Shown piece after piece: positions 5,893-11,282 of a stretch of 11,282 nucleotides of DNA. The DNA is from Bacteroidota bacterium (GTDB lineage Bacteria; Bacteroidota; Bacteroidia; Flavobacteriales; Flavobacteriaceae): positions 1 to 11,282 of the forward strand of contig JAJYTI010000056.1 in assembly GCA_021793135.1 (NCBI GenBank), given 5' to 3'. The number at the start of each line of letters is the position of its first letter. Within the stretch, counting starts at the first letter, position 1. The notes below the pieces were generated by a model. That model was not told the DNA's origin, did not search any database, and saw nothing but the letters and a program-made list of their open reading frames with translations. The position numbers and the translations under genes are program-made.

Positions 5893-7080
5893 TTAAGAAA
5901 TATTCAACAGCTCTTGTGCTAAACGAATCAAATTTGGATCTCCAGTATGTTTATTTGGCTCGTCCGATAGTTTAACTGTAGGTATCCACTCCGAGTTATC
6001 ATACATTATATCCGTAAGTTTTAATACAATATTCATTGGTCTCAAACCTACATCATTTGTCAAGTTGGTCCCAATTCCAAAGGATATACCAATCTTACCT
6101 TGTGTGGCTTCGGTAATACTCTGTATCTTTTCTGGATTTAAACCATCGGAGAAAATAATGAATTTATAAAGTGGGTTTATGCCATGACATTCGTAATGTT
6201 CTATGGTCTTATTAGCAAATTCTATTGGATCTCCACTATCGTGTCGAACACCATCAAAAAGCTTAGCGAATTTTTTATCGAACTGTTTAAAAAATACTTC
6301 TGTGGTATAAGTATCAGAAAGAGCAACTCCTAGATCTCCGCGGAATACTTCTACCCAATTTTCTAAACCCATTGCATTGGCCATCTTAAATCCATATCGA
6401 GCGGCATGAAACATAAACCATTCATGCGCATGTGTACCAATTGGTTTTACACCATATAACATTGCCATATGTACGTTACTCGAACCTATAAAGCCTCGTT
6501 TTTCACACTTAGAAAGAACCTCTACTACTTTACGATGTACTTTATAAGAGTGTCTTCGACGCGTACCAAATTCGGCATATTGAACACCCAACTTATTAAA
6601 CAATTTTGTTTTTTCATTGGTGTTTGCAATTATCTTATCATTTGTCCAACGTTCTTGATGTGTAAATTTATAATACAATTCACTAATCAATGACAATAAG
6701 GGGACTTCCCATAATATGGTACGATACCAGTATCCATTAATATGCACTTCAAGTTCATTTCCTTCTTGATGTATAAACACCTCTGACGGATCATATCTAT
6801 ATCCTGCTAAGAAGTCTATATATGCTGGATTTAAATACGGACAAGTTTCAATTAAATATTGCTTCTCATCTTTGGTTAATTTTAATTTGGCCATAGCATC
6901 TACAGACTCTCGCAAAGCATCTCCAAATCCTTCAGGGAAACTATGTTCTCCTCTATTTATAAATTGATACTTTGCCTTTACATCTGGAAACAACTTTACA
7001 ACCGCACATTGCATGGTGAATTTATAAAAGTCGTTGTCCAAAATAGATGGTAATGACGTCATGTCTACATTCTTCAGCAT
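5893..7080 (-). CDS. pncB: Nicotinate phosphoribosyltransferase
   Basis: PncB joins nicotinate to PRPP, with ATP hydrolysis, to make nicotinate mononucleotide in the Preiss-Handler NAD salvage route (cytoplasm). The 395-residue length matches the roughly 400 of the E. coli enzyme. Motifs in order: DNDFYKFTMQ (15-24), YAEFGTRRRHSYKV (168-181), GTHAHEWF with H219 (215-222), GVRHDSGDP at about 279-287, IFSDGL at about 308-313, and SFGIGTNLTNDVG at about 333-345. H219 aligns with the histidine phosphorylated during ATP-coupled catalysis in enterobacterial PncB. The ATG at 7080 is used; an internal ATG six codons later is possible. The gene is divergent from pncA with a 166-bp shared upstream region, which fits joint control of NAD salvage. 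paaK lies downstream on the same strand. Confidence 0.95.
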   Translation of the reverse strand: MLKNVDMTSLPSILDNDFYKFTMQCAVVKLFPDVKAKYQFINRGEHSFPEGFGDALRESVDAMAKLKLTKDEKQYLIETCPYLNPAYIDFLAGYRYDPSEVFIHQEGNELEVHINGYWYRTILWEVPLLSLISELYYKFTHQERWTNDKIIANTNEKTKLFNKLGVQYAEFGTRRRHSYKVHRKVVEVLSKCEKRGFIGSSNVHMAMLYGVKPIGTHAHEWFMFHAARYGFKMANAMGLENWVEVFRGDLGVALSDTYTTEVFFKQFDKKFAKLFDGVRHDSGDPIEFANKTIEHYECHGINPLYKFIIFSDGLNPEKIQSITEATQGKIGISFGIGTNLTNDVGLRPMNIVLKLTDIMYDNSEWIPTVKLSDEPNKHTGDPNLIRLAQELLNIS

Positions 7081-7118
7081 ATAGATTATTCTTTATTTAA
7101 TTTAGGAAATCCAAAATA

Positions 7119-7126
7119 CAAAAATA
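7119..7126 (-). promoter_or_regulatory. Candidate -7 promoter element for pncB
   Basis: The minus strand reads TATTTTTG, matching TAnnTTTG, 39 bp before the pncB ATG. No -33 TTG at standard spacing was found. AT-rich DNA makes chance matches likely. Confidence 0.35.
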
Positions 7127-7198
7127 AGAGATTTATCTGTACTGGACTTCCTACTTATCAAAAGTTAACACAACTGCTCTATTAAGGCACACTTTCTG

Positions 7199-7206
7199 TA
7201 TCTTTG
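7199..7206 (+). promoter_or_regulatory. Candidate -7 promoter element for pncA-cls
   Basis: TATCTTTG is an exact match to the Bacteroidota -7 consensus, 41 bp before the pncA ATG. It is the same octamer as found before nusB. A clear -33 element is not visible in the 17-23 bp window upstream. Confidence 0.5.
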
Positions 7207-7246
7207 TTTATATGTGAAATAATAATCTAATTCTCATAAAAGCAAA

Positions 7247-7792
7247 ATGAAAGCATTATTGATAGTCGATGTACAAAATGATTTTTTACCAAACGGTAGT
7301 TTAGGTGTAAAAGATGGTGATAAAATTATTCCTATAATAAATCATTTAATAGAACACTTCCCTATTGTTCTAGCCAGTAAAGATTGGCATCCTGAAAAGA
7401 CTGTACATTTCGATATTTGGCCAATACATTGTGTTGCAGATACAAAAGGAGCTGCTTTTCCTAGTGAATTAAATGATAAAAAAATTCAACAGATATTTTA
7501 TAAAGGAACGGATAATAAGGACGATGGTTACTCTGCATTTGAAGCAACTAATAAAAACCTAGCAGCCTATTTACGCGAGAAACATGTAAGTGAACTTTAT
7601 GTTTCTGGAATCGCAACAGACTACTGTGTAAAAGCTTCGGTAATGGATGCATTAAAAGAAAATTTTAAAACTTATGTTATTACAGATGCTATTAAACCTG
7701 TAAATCAAAATCCTGGTGATGACATAAAAGCTTTAAATGCCCTAGAAAAAGAAGGAGCTATACTAATTACCTCTCAAGATATTCTAAAATAA
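7247..7792 (+). CDS. pncA: Nicotinamidase
   Basis: PncA hydrolyses nicotinamide to nicotinate and ammonia, feeding PncB encoded divergently next door. The 181-residue protein is an isochorismatase-fold amidase and all key residues are visible. The catalytic triad is D8 (in VDVQNDF), K86 (in FYKGTD) and C127 (in GIATDYCVKA). The metal-site residues are D46 and H48 (KDWHP), H54 and H61 (WPIHC). It is shorter than E. coli PncA (about 213) because the loop between the DWHP and WP motifs is short, as in Mycobacterium tuberculosis PncA. The cis-peptide-type IATDYC motif is intact. The ATG at 7247 follows an A-rich stretch with no Shine-Dalgarno sequence, usual for this phylum. A 13-bp gap to the phospholipase D gene suggests a shared transcript. 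Confidence 0.95.
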   Translation: MKALLIVDVQNDFLPNGSLGVKDGDKIIPIINHLIEHFPIVLASKDWHPEKTVHFDIWPIHCVADTKGAAFPSELNDKKIQQIFYKGTDNKDDGYSAFEATNKNLAAYLREKHVSELYVSGIATDYCVKASVMDALKENFKTYVITDAIKPVNQNPGDDIKALNALEKEGAILITSQDILK

Positions 7793-7805
7793 GTATCAAT
7801 ACAAT

Positions 7806-9248
7806 ATGAAGTGGTGGGTAATTACATTAGAAATACTATATCTGGTAATGATTCTATTTACCAGTTATCGCATAATAAGCGATACTAGAAGCAGTACCAA
7901 AACACTAGCTTATTTGCTCACCATAATTCTTGTACCTTTTATTGGTATCATAATTTATTTCTCTTTTGGTGTAAATTACAAAAAACGTCAGATTTACTCT
8001 AAAAAGGTTTTAGCAAGCGGAGCACTTCAAACACTTGTAGTGCAATTAATGCATGAGAGAAGTCTTAAAACCATAGAACAAAGCCAACAAATATTAGACG
8101 AACGTATTCCTCAATTTTTATTAAGAGCCAATAGCAGTCCACTTGCAAGTAGCAACAAAGTTGAGATTCTTAAAAATGGAGAACATAAATTCACCAAGGT
8201 TCTAGAAGAAATAGCAAAAGCAACTAAAAGCATTCACTTAGAATATTATATTCTAGAAGAAGGAGTGATTACAGAAAAATTAGAAAATCTTCTAGCTAAA
8301 AAAGTAAAGGAAGGGGTAACTGTAAGGGTTATCTATGATGATTTTGGGAGTAGCTCTATACGGAAAAAGCTAACAAAACGCTGGCGCAAATTAGGAATTG
8401 ATATATATCCTTTTTATAAAATTAAGTTGTTAGCGCTCGCTAACAGAATAAATTATAGAAATCACAGGAAAATCATTGTTATTGATGGTAATGTAGGCTT
8501 TGTAGGAGGTATAAATTGGAGTGATAGATATAGCAACAGTAAATCAAATCCCTTTTATTGGCGTGACACTCATTTATATCTTGAAGGACCTGTTGTTGCA
8601 AGCCTACAAGCAATTTTTATTGCAGATTGGAATTTCTGCGCTAAAACTCCAATAACACCTACTCCAGATTTATTTGAAGGTCTAAATAACACTTCTGGAA
8701 ACAAATTTGTTCAAATTGCCGCAGGAGGTCCAGACTATGCTATGCCTACCATTTTATTCTCTTTACTTCAGGCTATTCATAATGCTAAGAAATATGTTTA
8801 CGCTACTACACCATATTATATTCCAGATGAAAGCTTACAAAATGCTTTGTGCCTAATGGCAAAAAGCGGTGTAGAAGTTTGTTTGCTAGTTCCTGATAAA
8901 TCCGATTCCAAATTAGTAAATGCTGCATCACAATCGTATTTTAAAGAATTACTCAATGCAGGTGTAAAAATATATCGTTATCATAAGGGATTTATTCACG
9001 CTAAAACATTAGTTATAGATGACAAGTTATCCATTGTAGGAACAGCTAATTTAGATTATAGAAGCTTTGATTTAAATTTTGAGGTAAATGCATTTATTTA
9101 CGATTCTGAAGTAGCGAAAGAATTGCATAATCAATTTAAAGAGGACTTGAAAAACTCTCACGAAGTCAATATAGTAAAGTGGATGCAACGTAACAAGTTC
9201 CGTATGCTTTGGGAGAAAATAGCAGGATTGCTTTCTCCACTACTATAG
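7806..9248 (+). CDS. cls: Cardiolipin synthase, phospholipase D family
   Basis: Bacterial cardiolipin synthases of this type condense phosphatidylglycerol into cardiolipin and glycerol at the inner membrane. The 480-residue protein has the ClsA-like layout. Two N-terminal membrane helices (about 4-22 and 33-53) form the PLDc_N region. Two phospholipase D domains follow, each with an intact HxKxxxxD motif: H220, K222, D227 (NHRKIIVIDG) and H398, K400, D405 (IHAKTLVIDD). GGINWSDRY follows the first and GTANLDYRSFDLNFE follows the second, both typical of the family. The product begins 13 bp after pncA, probably in the same transcript, although no functional tie is known to me. No clear terminator follows the stop at 9248. 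A related activity, such as phosphatidylethanolamine-using synthase, cannot be excluded by sequence alone. Confidence 0.93.
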   Translation: MKWWVITLEILYLVMILFTSYRIISDTRSSTKTLAYLLTIILVPFIGIIIYFSFGVNYKKRQIYSKKVLASGALQTLVVQLMHERSLKTIEQSQQILDERIPQFLLRANSSPLASSNKVEILKNGEHKFTKVLEEIAKATKSIHLEYYILEEGVITEKLENLLAKKVKEGVTVRVIYDDFGSSSIRKKLTKRWRKLGIDIYPFYKIKLLALANRINYRNHRKIIVIDGNVGFVGGINWSDRYSNSKSNPFYWRDTHLYLEGPVVASLQAIFIADWNFCAKTPITPTPDLFEGLNNTSGNKFVQIAAGGPDYAMPTILFSLLQAIHNAKKYVYATTPYYIPDESLQNALCLMAKSGVEVCLLVPDKSDSKLVNAASQSYFKELLNAGVKIYRYHKGFIHAKTLVIDDKLSIVGTANLDYRSFDLNFEVNAFIYDSEVAKELHNQFKEDLKNSHEVNIVKWMQRNKFRMLWEKIAGLLSPLL

Positions 9249-9315
9249 CCTGCGTCAACTTACACATTATTATTTTATGTATTTTGTGTTTTCATAGAAC
9301 AGCTAATTTCTAATT

Positions 9316-10218
9316 ATGGATTTTCGATTACTAGTATTTAAAAAGGTAGCAGACAATTTAAGTTTTACGAAAGCTTCAAAAGCTTTGTACATATCACAAC
9401 CAGCAGTTACCAGGCATATCAATGAGTTAGAAAAACAATATGAAAAAGCATTATTCCATAGATTAGGAAACAAAATAAGTTTAACCGAGGAGGGCGAATT
9501 ATTCCTAGAATACACAAATAAGATTTTAGTACTTTATCAGGAATTAGAAAGTAATTTTCAACATTTCAATAAAATTTTTCCAAAACAAATAACTATTGGT
9601 GCAAGTACTACTATTGCCCAATATCTACTCCCAACACTGCTTTATAAACTCAATCAGAAATACCCTGACACAGACTTTGAGCTTTTAAATGCAAACTCGG
9701 AAGATATAGAATCGCTATTAATCGACCAGAAATTGCATTTAGGATTTACCGAAGGCTCCGCCACAAATCCTTCTATTCACTATGAAACTTTTGTAAAGGA
9801 TGAAATTGTATTAGTTACCAAGTCAGATAATACAACACTTGCAAATACGGATGAAATAAACTTAAATCAACTTAAATCTATTCCCTTAGTTTTAAGAGAA
9901 AAAGGTTCGGGAACTAGAAAGATTATTGAACAACATCTAGAAATAAACCATATTCAAGCAAAGGATTTAAAAATAGATTTGGTTTTAGGAAGCTCAGAAA
10001 GTATAAAAAACTACATTCTTCATAGTAATAGTTTTTCTTTTATTTCTATTCACTCAATAGCAGAAGAATTACGTAGCAAAAAATTCCGGATTATTGATAT
10101 AAAAGGAGTAGATATACAACGAGTATTCTACTTTGCCACATTGCATGGAGTACATACCAAAGCTATAAACTCTTTAAAAACTTTCTTTAAATCTGAGTAT
10201 AATACAAGTCAATTATAA
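9316..10218 (+). CDS. LysR-type transcriptional regulator, YeiE/CysL-like
   Basis: The 300-residue protein has the standard LysR design. An N-terminal winged helix-turn-helix has the recognition region at about residues 18-37 (TKASKALYISQPAVTRHINE). A linker helix follows (about 60-88), then a periplasmic-binding-protein-like effector domain (about 91-295). The segment LREKGSGTRKIIE (193-205) is the kind of effector-domain motif seen in YeiE, CysL and CbbR-like members. The next gene encodes a YeiH-family exporter, and enterobacterial yeiE sits beside yeiH, so control of that exporter is the simplest inference. Here the two genes are co-directional rather than divergent. An inverted repeat of LysR-box type starts 3 bp after this gene. 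The effector could be a sulfur compound such as sulfite, but that is only by analogy. Confidence 0.92.
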   Translation: MDFRLLVFKKVADNLSFTKASKALYISQPAVTRHINELEKQYEKALFHRLGNKISLTEEGELFLEYTNKILVLYQELESNFQHFNKIFPKQITIGASTTIAQYLLPTLLYKLNQKYPDTDFELLNANSEDIESLLIDQKLHLGFTEGSATNPSIHYETFVKDEIVLVTKSDNTTLANTDEINLNQLKSIPLVLREKGSGTRKIIEQHLEINHIQAKDLKIDLVLGSSESIKNYILHSNSFSFISIHSIAEELRSKKFRIIDIKGVDIQRVFYFATLHGVHTKAINSLKTFFKSEYNTSQL

Positions 10219-10220
10219 CA

Positions 10221-10237
10221 AATGCTTATACTGCATT
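10221..10237 (+). promoter_or_regulatory. Candidate LysR-type operator upstream of the YeiH gene
   Basis: AATGC-TTATACT-GCATT is a perfect 5-bp inverted repeat with a 7-nt spacer. It contains the T-N11-A core (T10223, A10235) typical of LysR-type recognition sites. Its centre (10229) lies about 58 bp before the start site expected from the -7-like octamer at 10273-10280, within the usual range for a LysR recognition site. Inferred from geometry only. Confidence 0.45.
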
Positions 10238-10272
10238 ATAAAATCCTATCCTATTTATTAAACTATAAGACG

Positions 10273-10280
10273 GATATTTG
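10273..10280 (+). promoter_or_regulatory. Near-consensus -7 element for the YeiH gene
   Basis: GATATTTG matches TAnnTTTG at all but the first base, 17 bp before the ATG at 10298. A weak promoter that needs an activator would fit the LysR-type site upstream. Confidence 0.35.
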
Positions 10281-10297
10281 TAGTAAAACCATATTTA

Positions 10298-11230
10298 ATG
10301 ACTACACAATCCTTATCAAGTAAGATTGTATTTTTTATTCTTGTCCTTATTAGTCTTTCTGGATTTATAAATAGTCCCATAGCTCTAGCCTTAGGAATTG
10401 TATATGCTTTATTTTTTAAACATCCTTATGCAGATTTAAGCCAGAAAGCGGTAAAATGGTTATTAAAAATTGCAGTAATTGGATTGGGTTTTGGGATGTA
10501 CATGAGTGAGGCATTGGCTGCTGGTAAAGATGGATTTCTACTCACGTTATTTTCTATTATAACAACATTAGGATTAGGATATTTAATTGGTAAAGCCCTC
10601 AAATTAGATAAAAAACTATCACACCTAATTGCAACTGGAACAGCAATTTGTGGTGGGAGTGCTATTGCTGCTGTAGCACCTGTAATTCGTTCAAAAAATG
10701 AAAATATATCAATTGCATTAGCCGTAGTTTTTATTTTAAATGCTATAGCATTATTGCTTTTCCCATATATAGGGCATTTACTTGATTTATCGCAATATAA
10801 TTTTGGGTTATGGGCAGCTATAGCTATTCATGACACTAGCTCGGTAGTAGGAGCAGCTCAAGCGTATGGAAATGAAGCTTTGAGTGTAGCCACTACTGTA
10901 AAACTGGCTAGAGCTTTATGGATAATACCAGTATCTATAATTTCTTTAATACTATTTAAAGGCAAAGGGGAAGGAGTGAAAATCCCTTGGTTTATTTTTC
11001 TTTTTTTACTAGCTATAATTATTAATACTTACACAAAGTTTCCAGAAACATTATCAGTGAAAATCTCAAGTATATCAAGATTACTTTTAGTATTAACATT
11101 ATTTCTTATAGGAACTAGCCTATCTAAAGAAAGGATAAAATCATCTGGAGTGAAACCTATGGCGTTAGGAATTATACTATGGCTAGTTATTTCTATATCT
11201 TCTCTAATAGCAATCACTATTTGGTATTAA
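10298..11230 (+). CDS. YeiH/UPF0324 family putative sulfate exporter
   Basis: A 310-residue polytopic inner-membrane protein of the Cons_hypoth698 / putative sulfate exporter family. Hydrophobic segments are visible at about 9-40 (two), 52-70, 78-98, 137-158, 205-220, 230-245, 260-275 and 287-307, with re-entrant or shorter segments near 111-130 and 170-190. Family motifs are GTAICGGSAIAAVAPVI (114-130) and AAIAIHDTSSVVGAAQAYG (173-191). Length is close to the usual 320-350. Some relatives sit with sulfonate-degradation genes and are proposed to export sulfate or sulfite; E. coli YeiH is not well defined biochemically. The gene follows a YeiE-like regulator by 79 bp, a gap holding a candidate operator and promoter. 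No sulfonate-breakdown genes are in the window, so the substrate is an inference by family and neighbour. Confidence 0.9.
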   Translation: MTTQSLSSKIVFFILVLISLSGFINSPIALALGIVYALFFKHPYADLSQKAVKWLLKIAVIGLGFGMYMSEALAAGKDGFLLTLFSIITTLGLGYLIGKALKLDKKLSHLIATGTAICGGSAIAAVAPVIRSKNENISIALAVVFILNAIALLLFPYIGHLLDLSQYNFGLWAAIAIHDTSSVVGAAQAYGNEALSVATTVKLARALWIIPVSIISLILFKGKGEGVKIPWFIFLFLLAIIINTYTKFPETLSVKISSISRLLLVLTLFLIGTSLSKERIKSSGVKPMALGIILWLVISISSLIAITIWY

Positions 11231-11267
11231 CTCACCTCAGCAAAATCATTATAGATATGGCATAAAT

Positions 11268-11282
11268 AAAAAACCGAGGTGA
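11268..11282. terminator. Left half of a probable terminator hairpin cut by the window end
   Basis: AAAAAACCGAGGTGA at the very end has the same layout (A-run, then GC-rich arm) as the left arms of the terminators at 42-89 and 4388-4420. The matching right arm would lie past the window. Alternatively GAGGTGA (11276-11282) pairs with TCACCTC (11232-11238) across a 37-nt loop. Either way it lies just after the YeiH stop. Confidence 0.35.

Noticed and set aside
9262..9289. ACACA / TGTGT and ACAT / ATGT inverted pairs before the LysR gene, as autoregulatory sites
   Set aside because: Arms are only 4-5 bp in AT-rich DNA, the spacers do not give a T-N11-A core, and they differ from the AATGC-N7-GCATT site downstream.
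1..11282. CRISPR array, tRNA or rRNA genes, riboswitch, insertion sequence, toxin-antitoxin or phage-defence system
   Set aside because: I looked for spaced repeats, cloverleaf-like segments, transposase motifs and small paired genes and saw none; all substantial open frames have a housekeeping or transport assignment.

Overview
The window looks like chromosomal DNA from a member of the Bacteroidota, most likely a Flavobacteriaceae-type organism. The DNA is AT-rich and starts lack Shine-Dalgarno-like purine boxes. Several gene starts are preceded by octamers matching the Bacteroidota -7 promoter consensus TAnnTTTG. The gene content also fits: a long NusB with a big N-terminal extension, a DUF1573 lipoprotein next to yajC, and a PUR-alpha-like DUF3276 protein. 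Almost every base is explained by eleven intact genes and short intergenic spacers. I see no RNA gene, CRISPR array, insertion sequence, prophage remnant or pseudogene.

Left part (1-1896, minus strand): a nusB - DUF1573 lipoprotein - yajC operon. It reads right to left and ends in a strong palindromic terminator at 42-89. It couples a transcription antitermination factor with an envelope lipoprotein and the Sec-associated YajC. A 253-bp divergent promoter region (1897-2149) separates it from plus-strand genes.

Centre-left (2150-4363, plus strand): a single-gene ABC exporter with fused membrane and ATPase domains, then a small PUR-alpha-like nucleic-acid-binding protein. The latter faces the minus-strand phenylacetate-CoA ligase gene (paaK) across a bidirectional terminator at 4388-4420.

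Centre (4465-7792): paaK and nicotinate phosphoribosyltransferase (pncB) on the minus strand, with nicotinamidase (pncA) divergent from pncB. pncA and pncB encode consecutive steps of deamidating NAD salvage: nicotinamide to nicotinate to nicotinate mononucleotide.

Right part (7247-11230, plus strand): pncA is followed after 13 bp by a cardiolipin synthase-type phospholipase D protein. Then come a LysR-type regulator and a YeiH-family (putative sulfate exporter, UPF0324) membrane protein. The regulator/exporter pair resembles the enterobacterial yeiE/yeiH neighbourhood. A small inverted repeat with LysR-box geometry lies just upstream of the exporter.

Overall this is a mostly housekeeping region. 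I did not find a convincing undescribed system. The most useful leads are the ABC exporter whose catalytic glutamate is replaced by aspartate although no partner gene is adjacent, the candidate operator between the LysR and YeiH genes, and the inverted repeats in the pncB-paaK gap.
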